Source: Frisingicoccus sp902471845
Lineage (GTDB): Bacteria; Bacillota; Clostridia; Lachnospirales; Lachnospiraceae
Assembly (NCBI RefSeq): GCF_047030795.1
Contig: NZ_JBKYIC010000004.1
Length of the DNA: 64,000 nt
Reading direction: 5' to 3' (one strand)
The position numbers were made by a program, and so were the translations under genes. Positions 25,967-33,993 of the stretch are shown piece after piece. The first letter of the stretch is position 1; the number at the start of each line of letters is the position of its first letter. The notes below the pieces were generated by a model. That model worked only from the letters and a program-made list of their open reading frames with translations, had not been told where the DNA came from and did no database searches.

Positions 25967-26681
25967 CATCACGTCGACCTCGGCCGCCAAACAATATAAT
26001 CAATCTTAAGAGCTGCAAAATGCTCGCCGCAGCCCCGGCCACATAGGTTAAGGCCGCTGCGCTCAGGACCTTTTTGGCCCCTTCATTTTCATCGCCCTGT
26101 AAAAGTCCGGTGGAAGAAAGAATTTTAAGCGCTCTGGAGGATGCGTTAAATTCCACCGGAAGTGTAACCAGCTGGAAAAGAACCACTGCAAAAAAGAGAA
26201 TAATTCCGGTACGAATCAATAACTGATTCCACCCCATAAAAACACCGATCAAAATCAATGGCCAACTGATGGTTGAACCAAAATTACAAATTGGCACAAG
26301 AGATGTCCGTATCCGGAGCGGTGCGTAATCCTGCTGATCCTGAATGGCATGTCCGCATTCATGGGCTGCAACACCAATCGCCGCAACGCTGGTTGCTCCG
26401 AAAACACTATCAGAAAGCCGGAGCACCTTGGCCGCCGGGTCATAATGATCCGTCAAACTTCCCGAAATTCTCTGGACACTGACATTATAGATACCCGCCT
26501 GGTGAAGAATCGTTTCCGCCGCCTGAGCGCCGGTGATTCCGCGGATATTTCTCACCCGGTCATACCGGGCAAAGGTAGATTTCACCCTGGATGAAGCCCA
26601 CATGGAAAGCAGTGCGCCAATAAGAATTAAAATATAGGTAGGGTCGAAATAAAACCCCGGATAATACATACCACCATACAT
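25959..26681 (-). CDS. YugP-like zinc metallopeptidase, membrane-bound
   Basis: Family of neutral zinc metallopeptidases (Zn_peptidase_2). The 240 residues start MYGGMYYPGFYFDPTYI behind GGAGTGATTTCT. They contain a first membrane helix, the zinc-binding HECGH at 107-111 within GVAAHECGHAIQDQ, two further helices at about 125-175, the downstream LPVEFNASSRAL with a third metal ligand, and a closing helix. Physiological substrate unknown. It lies between fmt and rsmB, a frequent place in clostridia. Confidence 0.9.
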   Translation of the reverse strand: MYGGMYYPGFYFDPTYILILIGALLSMWASSRVKSTFARYDRVRNIRGITGAQAAETILHQAGIYNVSVQRISGSLTDHYDPAAKVLRLSDSVFGATSVAAIGVAAHECGHAIQDQQDYAPLRIRTSLVPICNFGSTISWPLILIGVFMGWNQLLIRTGIILFFAVVLFQLVTLPVEFNASSRALKILSSTGLLQGDENEGAKKVLSAAALTYVAGAAASILQLLRLIILFGGRGRRDDD

Positions 26682-26686
26682 AGAAA

Positions 26687-27622
26687 TCACTCCTGTCCCA
26701 GTATTTCTCCTGCTGTCAACTGACATCCCCGAAGGAAGGCGCCCGCATCCATCCGCTTCTTGCCTTCCATCTGAAGTTCCAATATCTGAAGTGCGCCATC
26801 CCCCGTCTGGACAGTGAATCCCTTTTTATCCACTGCCAGAATCTGTCCCGGCACAGCCTCTCCGCCCGGAACGACCTTAGCCTTCCACAACTTCATCGTT
26901 TTATTATTATAAGATGTGTAAGCGCTCGGCCACGGATTCAAACCACGGATCAGCCGCTCAATCTCTTTTGCTGGCATGGAAAAATCAATCTTTCCAAGGG
27001 ATTTGTCAAGCATCCGGGCATATTCTCCGGTCTGACTGTCATCCTGCTTTTCCGGAACAATCGTTCCGGCCTCAAGACCTTTCAACGTCTTAATCAACAA
27101 ATCGCCTCCGAGAACGCTGAGTTTATCATGAAGGCTCCCTCCGGTTTCATCTTCCGCCAGGGGTACTTCTGCCTTAAGCAGCATATCGCCGGTATCCAGG
27201 CCCACATCCATCTGCATCGTTGTCACCCCGCTGACCTTTTCTCCACGGATGACTGCCCACTGAATCGGAGCTGCGCCCCGGTATTTTGGAAGCAGTGACG
27301 CGTGAACATTGACACAGCCATATTTTGGAATATCCAAAAGCGCCTTCGGCAAAATCTGGCCAAAAGCTACGACCACCATCACATCCGGATTCAACGCCCG
27401 CATCTGTTCTATAAATTCCGGTTCTCTGGCCCTCCTCGGCTGATATACGGTCAGACCGTGTTCCAGAGCCTTTTCCTTCACCGGCGGATAGACAACCTTC
27501 TTTCCCCGTCCCTTCGCCTTATCCGGCTGAGTGACTACACCGACCACTTCATGACCGGCTTCAATGATACATTCCAATGTCGGTACGGAAAAATCCGGTG
27601 TTCCCATAAAAACAACTCTCAT
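26687..27622 (-). CDS. fmt: Methionyl-tRNA formyltransferase
   Basis: Formylates initiator Met-tRNA using 10-formyl-THF. The 311 residues show VVFMGTPDFSVP, the formyl-THF site (NVHASLLPKYRGAAPIQWA; short form HASLLPKYRG) with catalytic Asn/His and Asp in MDVGLDTGDML, and the C-terminal tRNA-binding OB domain. ATG 27622 has GAAGGTG seven bases upstream; ATG 27628 overlaps the def stop. def-fmt pairing is standard. Confidence 0.96.
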   Translation of the reverse strand: MRVVFMGTPDFSVPTLECIIEAGHEVVGVVTQPDKAKGRGKKVVYPPVKEKALEHGLTVYQPRRAREPEFIEQMRALNPDVMVVVAFGQILPKALLDIPKYGCVNVHASLLPKYRGAAPIQWAVIRGEKVSGVTTMQMDVGLDTGDMLLKAEVPLAEDETGGSLHDKLSVLGGDLLIKTLKGLEAGTIVPEKQDDSQTGEYARMLDKSLGKIDFSMPAKEIERLIRGLNPWPSAYTSYNNKTMKLWKAKVVPGGEAVPGQILAVDKKGFTVQTGDGALQILELQMEGKKRMDAGAFLRGCQLTAGEILGQE

Positions 27623-27624
27623 AC

Positions 27625-28098
27625 TCATTCACCTTCTTCATAGACAACATCTTTCAGCTTTCCTTCAACTTTTTCAACATAAAGGTGTCCGTCCAGATGA
27701 TCAAATTCATGGCACATAGCCCTTGCAAAAAGTTCGGTTCCTTCCACTTCAAAAGGATTCATATTCTGGTCCAAAGCCCGTGCTTTTACATAATTCGGAC
27801 GGGTAACAACGCCGGATTTGCCCGGTACACTCAGGCAGCCTTCCTCACCGGTCTGCGAACCGCTGGATTCAATAATCTCCGGATTAATAAACACATAAGG
27901 TCCCTCGCCCACATCAATGACGCAGATACGTTTTAATATCCCTACCTGCGGTGCTGCCAGTCCCACACCATTTTCATGGTACATCGTATCCAGCATATCG
28001 CCGATCAGTTCCTTTGTCCGCGGCGTAAGCTCCTTGACTTCTTTTGCAACTTTATTTAATACAGGGTCTCCCTCATATCTCATTTTTCTGAGTGCCAT
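27625..28098 (-). CDS. def: Peptide deformylase
   Basis: Removes the formyl group from nascent proteins. The 157 residues carry the three deformylase motifs: GVGLAAPQVG, EEGCLSVPG and the metal-binding ARAMCHEFDHLDG. Strong GGAGGAAGAAC precedes the ATG. It overlaps fmt by four bases and follows priA by 15. Confidence 0.96.
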   Translation of the reverse strand: MALRKMRYEGDPVLNKVAKEVKELTPRTKELIGDMLDTMYHENGVGLAAPQVGILKRICVIDVGEGPYVFINPEIIESSGSQTGEEGCLSVPGKSGVVTRPNYVKARALDQNMNPFEVEGTELFARAMCHEFDHLDGHLYVEKVEGKLKDVVYEEGE

Positions 28099-28113
28099 TG
28101 TTCTTCCTCCATT

Positions 28114-30339
28114 TTAATACAAATTCATCGGATTGATATCAAACTGAACATTCATCTCCCGGAACAGGGTATCGCTGTGAATAAGCGCCTGCGCCCGCTC
28201 CCGGCACTGAATCAATCCATTTATCTCATTGCTCTTTATATAAATCACCTTTCGGTAATAATCCTTCTCTTTTGCCCGGAATCCATCTGCCGGAGGCAGA
28301 ACCTGAATTGTTTCATCCGTCATCACCCCTGCGAGAAGGACCGCTCCCTCCCTGGCTGTTATTTCATCCATATGCTCAATAATTACCGCCATCATATGAC
28401 CTGCCGGCGGATAGTGCATCAAGCGCCGATATAAAATCTCCTGCCGGTAAAAAGCTTCATAATCCTGGGCTGCCGCACAGGTTACCGCATAATGCTCCGG
28501 CTGATAAGTCTGAATCACTGCCTGTCCCGGCTTTTCTCCCCGGCCTGCCCGGCCTGCTGCCTGAGTTAATAACTGAAACGTCCTTTCTCCGGCCATATAA
28601 TCCCCGGAAAACATGGACAAATCTGCTGCCAGAACACCGACCAGTGTCACGTTAGGAAAATCATGCCCCTTGACGACCATCTGAGTTCCCACCAAAATAT
28701 CCGCCTCACCTTTTGCAAAGGCCCGGAATACTTCCATGGGACTGTTTTTCCGCCGCATCGAATCCCTGTCCGCACGAAGAATCCGTGCCTGAGGGAACCG
28801 TTTTGCAAGCATCTCTGCCACCTTCTGCGTCCCCATGCCAAAGGCTCCGATATATCTGGAACCACACTCCGGACAACTGTCCGGCATCGCCAGTGTCATC
28901 CCGCAATAGTGGCATTTTAAAAGATTTCCCTCCGCTTTATGCAGCGTCATGGAAATATCACAATGGGGACATCGAATAACATGACCGCAGCTTCGGCAGG
29001 ATATAAATCCCGCATATCCCCGGCGATTCAAAAATAACAGAATCTGTTCCTTTCTTTCCAGCCGCGCTTCCATCTCTGACTGAAGTCTCCGGCTGAAAAT
29101 CGAATAATTTTTCTGTTTTAATTCTTCTCTTAAATCGATGATACAGGTTTTTGCCATCCCCGGTCCTCCGGCCACTCGATTTTCCAGTCGATGCAGTCCA
29201 TAGATTCCACGGACGGCCCGGTCGTAGGTGACTACCGATGGTGTCGCCGAACCGAGGACCACCTTCCCGCTGCACATCTCCATTCGCCGAATCGCCACAT
29301 CCACCGCGTGATATTTCGGCGTTGTATCACTTTTATAGGCTCCGTCCTGCTCCTCATCAACAATCAGCAATCCCAAATCTGGAAAAGGTGTGAACAGAGC
29401 GGAACGAGGACCGATCATAATATCAATTTCCCCATTTTTTGCCTGGATATACTGGTCATAACGCTCACCATCCGACATCCGGGAATTCATGACCGATACC
29501 CGGCGTCCAAATCTCTGGCGAAAACGTGCAATATTCTGATAAGTCAGAGAAATCTCGGGAATCAGCACGATAGCCTGCCTGCCCGACGCCAGCGTCCGCT
29601 CGATCAACTGCATATAGACCTCTGTCTTACCGCTTCCCGTAACACCGTAAAGCAGATGGACCATCCGCTCATCTTCACAGATGCCTTCCACCGCCTGCTG
29701 CTGTTCCCGGGTGAGATGCACAGTCTTTCCATCCTTCGCTCCCAAATAAGGAATCCGGTAATCTGAAGCTTCTCTCACTTCAATCCAGCCATGTTTCACC
29801 AGCGTCCGCAGAGCAGCCGTCGGTGACGGCACCTTTTTCTTCATCTCAGCCTCAGAAACTCCCTGTCCCCTGCTGTCATCCAGCAGTAATGCCAGCAGCG
29901 CGGCTCTGGATGCAAATCTTGGCTGAACCGCCAGTTTTTTCATCTCAGCCTCGGCCTCGGCTCGTGAAACAGCCAGACAATATACTTTTTTCGTACCGCC
30001 CTGAACCTTTCTCCGAACACTCAACACCGTTTTCAAGGATTGGGCGCGTGTACATCCATACATCCGGCTCATCCAGTCTGCCAGCTGAATCATCTGGGAT
30101 TCCACCACCATAGAACCCTTCTGAATACTTTGTATTTCTTTTAATTTATCCGGCTCATAATCCGGTTCTTCAGAAAAGCCGATAACATAACCCTTGATCA
30201 CCCGATTTCCCTTTCCAAAGGGAACCATCACCTGACTGCCGACCTGAATATCCGACGTAAGCGTCTCCGGCACAATATACTGAAATACCCGATCCAGCGC
30301 TTCCAGAGATATATCCACGATAATATCTGCGTATTTCAC
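28114..30339 (-). CDS. priA: Primosomal replication restart helicase PriA
   Basis: 3'-5' superfamily 2 helicase that reloads the replisome at stalled forks. Using the GTG at 30339 (VKYADIIVDISLEALDR, GGAGG six bases before) the protein is 741 residues; an ATG at 30441 overlaps the rpoD 3' end and is unlikely. Seen in order: N-terminal DNA-binding domain, Walker A LLYGVTGSGKTEVY, Walker B LLIVDEEQD, and a zinc region with CRSCGHVIRCPHCD and CHYCGMTLAMPDSCPECGS (pairs of CxxC), then GTQMVVKGHDFPNV and QAAGRAGRG. Confidence 0.96.
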   Translation of the reverse strand: MKYADIIVDISLEALDRVFQYIVPETLTSDIQVGSQVMVPFGKGNRVIKGYVIGFSEEPDYEPDKLKEIQSIQKGSMVVESQMIQLADWMSRMYGCTRAQSLKTVLSVRRKVQGGTKKVYCLAVSRAEAEAEMKKLAVQPRFASRAALLALLLDDSRGQGVSEAEMKKKVPSPTAALRTLVKHGWIEVREASDYRIPYLGAKDGKTVHLTREQQQAVEGICEDERMVHLLYGVTGSGKTEVYMQLIERTLASGRQAIVLIPEISLTYQNIARFRQRFGRRVSVMNSRMSDGERYDQYIQAKNGEIDIMIGPRSALFTPFPDLGLLIVDEEQDGAYKSDTTPKYHAVDVAIRRMEMCSGKVVLGSATPSVVTYDRAVRGIYGLHRLENRVAGGPGMAKTCIIDLREELKQKNYSIFSRRLQSEMEARLERKEQILLFLNRRGYAGFISCRSCGHVIRCPHCDISMTLHKAEGNLLKCHYCGMTLAMPDSCPECGSRYIGAFGMGTQKVAEMLAKRFPQARILRADRDSMRRKNSPMEVFRAFAKGEADILVGTQMVVKGHDFPNVTLVGVLAADLSMFSGDYMAGERTFQLLTQAAGRAGRGEKPGQAVIQTYQPEHYAVTCAAAQDYEAFYRQEILYRRLMHYPPAGHMMAVIIEHMDEITAREGAVLLAGVMTDETIQVLPPADGFRAKEKDYYRKVIYIKSNEINGLIQCRERAQALIHSDTLFREMNVQFDINPMNLY

Positions 30340-30369
30340 TCTGTACCTCCAGTATTCTTTTTTGAACAA

Positions 30370-30416
30370 GAATACCGCAGATGGCCTCGCATTAAGCAGA
30401 GGCATCTCCGGTATCC
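30370..30416 (-). terminator. Imperfect hairpin between rpoD and priA
   Basis: Arms 30370-30390 and 30396-30416 pair over about 17 bases with small bulges around a 5-base loop. On the minus strand it is followed by a weak T-rich stretch and the priA ribosome binding site. It could attenuate transcription or mark an RNA-processing site after rpoD. Confidence 0.5.
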
Positions 30417-30433
30417 CACAGTTCCTTATAATA

Positions 30434-31537
30434 TTATGCAAGAAAATCCTTTAACTTCTTGCTTCTCTGAGGATGACGAAGCTTCCGAAGCGCCTTCGCC
30501 TCAATCTGACGAATACGCTCACGGGTCACGGAAAATTCCTGACCAACTTCCTCCAGAGTTCTGGCCTTTCCGTCTTCAAGGCCAAATCTCAGGCGGATGA
30601 CCTTCTGTTCCCTCTCAGTCAACGACTGAAGTGCCACCTCCAACTCTTCCTTCAGCATCTCATCCGCTGCATGCTGTTCCGGCTGAAGTGTGGATTTATC
30701 TTCAATAAAATCACCCAAATGGCTGTCTTCTTCCTCACCGATCGGCGTATCCATGGATACCGGTTCCTTTGAAATCTTCAGAATATCATCGACTTTTTCC
30801 ACCGGAACGCCCATGACCTTTGCAATTTCTTCCGAAGTTGGTTCACGGCCATACTCAGCCAGTAATTTACGGGATACCCGAATCGTTTTGTTAATTGTTT
30901 CTACCATATGTACCGGAATACGAATGGTTCTGGAATAATCGGCCAGTCCCCGGGTAATTGCCTGACGGATCCACCAGGTCGCATAGGTACTGAATTTATA
31001 GCCTTTTGTATAATCAAACTTGTCAACAGCCTTCATCAGTCCGATATTTCCCTCCTGAATCAGATCCAGGAAACTCATTCCACGACCAACGTATCGCTTG
31101 GCAATACTTACAACAAGACGCAGATTGGCCTCTGTCAGATGCTTTTTGGCTTCTTCATCGCCTTCGCCCATCCGCCGGGCCAGTTCAGCCTCTTCCTCTG
31201 CGGACAGCAGCTGAATATTACCGATTTCTTTCAGATACTGGCGCACCGGATCTTCGATATTAATACCATCCGGCACAGATAAATCCGTATCATCCACACG
31301 CACGTCATCGTCATCATCTAAAAGAAATGTCTCATCGTTGTCATCGTTACTGACTCTGAGAACATCAATCCCCTTGCTTTCCAGATAATCAAAGATCTGC
31401 TCACTCTGGTCCGCATCCAGGGACATACTGCTAAATGCGTCCATAACTTCCTGATATTCAAGGACATTCTTTTTCTTTTTAGCGTTTGAAACCAGTTCTT
31501 CCAGTTTTTTTGTAAACAATAACTTATTGTCTTCCAT
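30434..31537 (-). CDS. rpoD: RNA polymerase primary sigma factor SigA/RpoD
   Basis: Housekeeping sigma factor, 367 residues. Region 1.2 has DPVRQYLKEIG, region 2 has NLRLVVSIAKRYVGRGM and YATWWIRQAITR, region 3 IRIPVHMVETI, and region 4.2 the HTH TLEEVGQEFSVTRERIRQIEAKALRKLRHP (split: TLEEVGQEFSVTRERIRQ). An N-terminal acidic domain (DDNDETFLLDDDDD) is region 1.1-like. It is inserted between rpoZ and priA, where Bacillus has coaBC; in Bacillus sigA lies next to dnaG. No dnaG is present here. Confidence 0.97.
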   Translation of the reverse strand: MEDNKLLFTKKLEELVSNAKKKKNVLEYQEVMDAFSSMSLDADQSEQIFDYLESKGIDVLRVSNDDNDETFLLDDDDDVRVDDTDLSVPDGINIEDPVRQYLKEIGNIQLLSAEEEAELARRMGEGDEEAKKHLTEANLRLVVSIAKRYVGRGMSFLDLIQEGNIGLMKAVDKFDYTKGYKFSTYATWWIRQAITRGLADYSRTIRIPVHMVETINKTIRVSRKLLAEYGREPTSEEIAKVMGVPVEKVDDILKISKEPVSMDTPIGEEEDSHLGDFIEDKSTLQPEQHAADEMLKEELEVALQSLTEREQKVIRLRFGLEDGKARTLEEVGQEFSVTRERIRQIEAKALRKLRHPQRSKKLKDFLA

Positions 31538-31631
31538 ACAAAATTCCCCATATCTCTATTTTCTGCAGTACAATTAAATTATAATGAATTTTTCGTCATA
31601 TAACAATACGAATTGTAAATTTAATTCGAAT

Positions 31632-31982
31632 TTATGCTTCTGTTTCAGACTCTGCTTCATCGGCTGTTTCTTCGGATTCTTCCTCCGAAATTTCGACTTC
31701 CTCATCCGAAATATCCTCAGATAATTCCAGCATATCACCGCCGATTTCCTCGTCTTCACCGAGAATTTTGATTTTTCCGGAATACAATTCTTCAACAGCA
31801 ATGGACAGCGGCTTTTTGCCCTCAGCATCATCCACTAATGGCTCCGCACCTGAAATCAGCTGTCTGGCCCGCTTTGCCGTTGCAATGACGATAGAGTAAC
31901 GGCTCTGAACTACCGGAGCTTCGCCCTCTTCCACACCACTGTTTACAACTTCTATTAAATCTGAATATGATGGATGTAACAT
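31632..31982 (-). CDS. rpoZ: RNA polymerase omega subunit with long acidic tail
   Basis: Assists assembly of RNA polymerase by holding beta prime. The omega core spans about residues 1-75: MLHPSYSDLIE, SRYSIVIATAKRARQL and KPLSIAVEELYSGK. A tail of about 40 residues follows (76-116) in which more than half the residues are Asp or Glu; Bacillus omega ends near residue 67. The function of the tail is unknown. AGGGGAATAATTT precedes the ATG, and gmk lies three bases upstream. Confidence 0.93.
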   Translation of the reverse strand: MLHPSYSDLIEVVNSGVEEGEAPVVQSRYSIVIATAKRARQLISGAEPLVDDAEGKKPLSIAVEELYSGKIKILGEDEEIGGDMLELSEDISDEEVEISEEESEETADEAESETEA

Positions 31983-31985
31983 AAA

Positions 31986-32639
31986 TTATTCCCCTTTCTT
32001 ATATGCGGCAAGGCTTTCTGTCAATTGTTCAACCAATTCCCCGCCATAAACAGCTTTTCTTTTTTCAGCCTCAATAATCTGATGGATATTTTCGGCGCAT
32101 TCGGCCACCTTTCCATTCTCATTGAGAACTACATAATCGTACTTATCCATATAAGCAACTTCTTCGGAAGCCCGTGACAGACGCGACAGAATGACATCCT
32201 CTGTCTCTGTTCCCCGCCCTCTGAGTCTTGCTTCCAATTCTTCAGCCGTCGGCGGCGTCACAAAAATCAACACCGTCTCCGGATAGCGTTCCTTCACTTT
32301 CAAAGCGCCCTGCATTTCAATCTCCAATATGACGGAAATGCCCTGATTCAGCTTATTAAACACAAAATCCTTTGGAGTTCCATAATAATTACCCACATAG
32401 CAGGCATATTCCAGGAACCGGTCCTCCTGAATTCTCTGCTCAAAGACTGATTTGTCCAGGAAAAAGTAATGCTGTCCATCGACTTCACCTTCCCGCGGTG
32501 TCCGTGTTGTTGCTGAAATCGACAGGCAGTACTCCTGCGCATATCTTGTCAGAAGTTCTTTGACAAGCGTTCCTTTACCGGCGCCAGAAAATCCCGAAAT
32601 AACCGCCAGTATACCTTTCTGATCATTCATCTTCCTCAT
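31986..32639 (-). CDS. gmk: Guanylate kinase
   Basis: Phosphorylates GMP to GDP. P-loop ISGFSGAGKGTLV, GMP-binding TRTPREGEVDGQHYFF (short: TRTPREGEVDG) and YGTPKDFV are intact in a 217-residue protein. The start overlaps the 3' end of remA; ATG 32639 and ATG 32630 are both possible and neither has clear ribosome-binding-site spacing, which suggests translational coupling to remA. Confidence 0.95.
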   Translation of the reverse strand: MRKMNDQKGILAVISGFSGAGKGTLVKELLTRYAQEYCLSISATTRTPREGEVDGQHYFFLDKSVFEQRIQEDRFLEYACYVGNYYGTPKDFVFNKLNQGISVILEIEMQGALKVKERYPETVLIFVTPPTAEELEARLRGRGTETEDVILSRLSRASEEVAYMDKYDYVVLNENGKVAECAENIHQIIEAEKRKAVYGGELVEQLTESLAAYKKGE

Positions 32640-32889
32640 CCTTATTCACAACCTTACCGGCGAAACGTCCGGCCAGTGTCTCCGGCTGCAGAGCCGAAAG
32701 CACCAATTCATTATTCTCCATGACAATCACCGCTTTTGTTCGGCGTCCCTGGGTAGCATCTATGGCCATCCCCGCATCCTTTGCATTCTGGATCATCCGC
32801 TTGATCGGCGCCGAATCCGGATTGATAATAGCGATCACCTTACTTGTGTTCACCACATTGCCAAATCCTATATTCATAAGCTTTCCCAA
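32623..32889 (-). CDS. remA: RemA-family DNA-binding regulator
   Basis: RemA activates biofilm-matrix and osmoprotection genes in Bacillus as a ring-shaped DNA-binding oligomer. The 88 residues match the family: NIGFGNVVNTSKVIAII, DSAPIKRMIQNAK, IDATQGRRTKAVIVM and LSALQPETLAGR. The start is TTG at 32889 with AGGAGAG seven bases before it; this gives MGKLMNIGFGN, which aligns with the longer N-terminus of Bacillus RemA better than the internal ATG at 32877. Between yicC and gmk, as in Bacillus. Confidence 0.93.
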   Translation of the reverse strand: MGKLMNIGFGNVVNTSKVIAIINPDSAPIKRMIQNAKDAGMAIDATQGRRTKAVIVMENNELVLSALQPETLAGRFAGKVVNKDEEDE

Positions 32890-32911
32890 AAATCATCTCT
32901 CCTGTTCAGGA

Positions 32912-33790
32912 TTATTCAATATTTTGTATCTGCTCTCTGACTTTTTCAATCTCTGTCTTTAAATTAATCGCCCGGTTGGCCACTTCCAGGTCATTGGCCT
33001 TGGATAAAATCGTATTGGCCTCCCGATTCATCTCCTGGGCAATAAAATCCAGCTTCCGGCCAATGCTGCCGCCTTCCAGCAGCGCTTTCCGGGTACTTGT
33101 AATATGACTGCGCAGACGGACGATCTCTTCATCCACACAGATCTTATCTGCAAATATTGTCGTCTCTGTAACAATGCGGCTTTCATCAATCGTGGAATCT
33201 CCAAGAAGTTCTTTTACTTTGGCTTCCAGACGCTGACGATGTTCTACAAGAATCTCCGGCGAACGTTTTTCAATGAAATCCACATCCTCAAGCATACCGT
33301 CCAATTTGCTGATCAAATCATTTTTCAGGTTTTCACCCTCGACCAGACGGGTTTCCACAAACTGCTCACTGGCTTTATGAAGGGCTTCCTCCAAAACGCC
33401 CCACAGTTCATCCGTATCTACTGTCTGCTCTTCCAGCGTGAGTACGTCCGGATAACGGGACAGTGAAGATACCCGTACATCATTTTCAATGCCAAATTGT
33501 TCACTCATCTGCTGCAGAACGCGTACATATTCTGCTGCAAGCTCTTCATTATACTTAAGGACCATATTGTTCTCTGTATAATCCTCATAAGTAATGAATA
33601 CATCCACCTTTCCCCGCTGGATGTATTTTTTCAGAAGATTTCGGATACCCGCCTCAAAAATACTCAGTTTTTTAGGCATCTTCACATTGATATCACAGTA
33701 ACGGTGATTCACCGCCTTCATCTCAACCGTAATCTTCTGACGTTCATTTGCGATTTCGCTTCTGCCGAAACCTGTCATACTTTTCAACAT
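32912..33790 (-). CDS. yicC: YicC/YloC-family endoribonuclease
   Basis: Conserved ring-forming RNase family implicated in small-RNA turnover. The 292 residues have the N-terminal LKSMTGFGRSE, the VNHRYCDINVKMP motif and the C-terminal DUF1732 region with GRKLDFIAQEMNREANTILSKA (short: LDFIAQEMNREANT). It is the first gene of the yicC-remA-gmk-rpoZ transcript and has its own promoter at 33842-33870. Confidence 0.94.
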   Translation of the reverse strand: MLKSMTGFGRSEIANERQKITVEMKAVNHRYCDINVKMPKKLSIFEAGIRNLLKKYIQRGKVDVFITYEDYTENNMVLKYNEELAAEYVRVLQQMSEQFGIENDVRVSSLSRYPDVLTLEEQTVDTDELWGVLEEALHKASEQFVETRLVEGENLKNDLISKLDGMLEDVDFIEKRSPEILVEHRQRLEAKVKELLGDSTIDESRIVTETTIFADKICVDEEIVRLRSHITSTRKALLEGGSIGRKLDFIAQEMNREANTILSKANDLEVANRAINLKTEIEKVREQIQNIE

Positions 33791-33825
33791 TGCATGGTTC
33801 TCCCATCTATTTAATTCTATAAAGT

Positions 33826-33870
33826 ATGGTTATCTCTTTCCATAGTAAGGCTATTGTATAACCATATCAA
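33826..33870 (-). promoter_or_regulatory. yicC promoter flanked by an inverted repeat
   Basis: TTGATA (33870-33865) and TACTAT (33847-33842) are 17 bases apart on the minus strand. An exact inverted repeat, ATGGTTAT at 33826-33833 and ATAACCAT at 33858-33865, brackets the -10 and reaches the -35. This geometry would suit an operator, but no regulator is known to me. Confidence 0.5.
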
Positions 33871-33921
33871 TTTATTATAATTCAAATAAAAATTACCGTC
33901 AATAGTTTCGCCCGCCATCTC

Positions 33922-33950
33922 TTGTACAAAATTTTAATATTTGGTATACT
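33922..33950 (+). promoter_or_regulatory. rqcH promoter
   Basis: TTGTAC (33922-33927) and TATACT (33945-33950) with a 17-base spacer, 43 bases before the rqcH start. Confidence 0.65.
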
Positions 33951-33993
33951 AAAAAAGATTTTTTAATCTATATTTCGATGAAGGAGAACGCTT

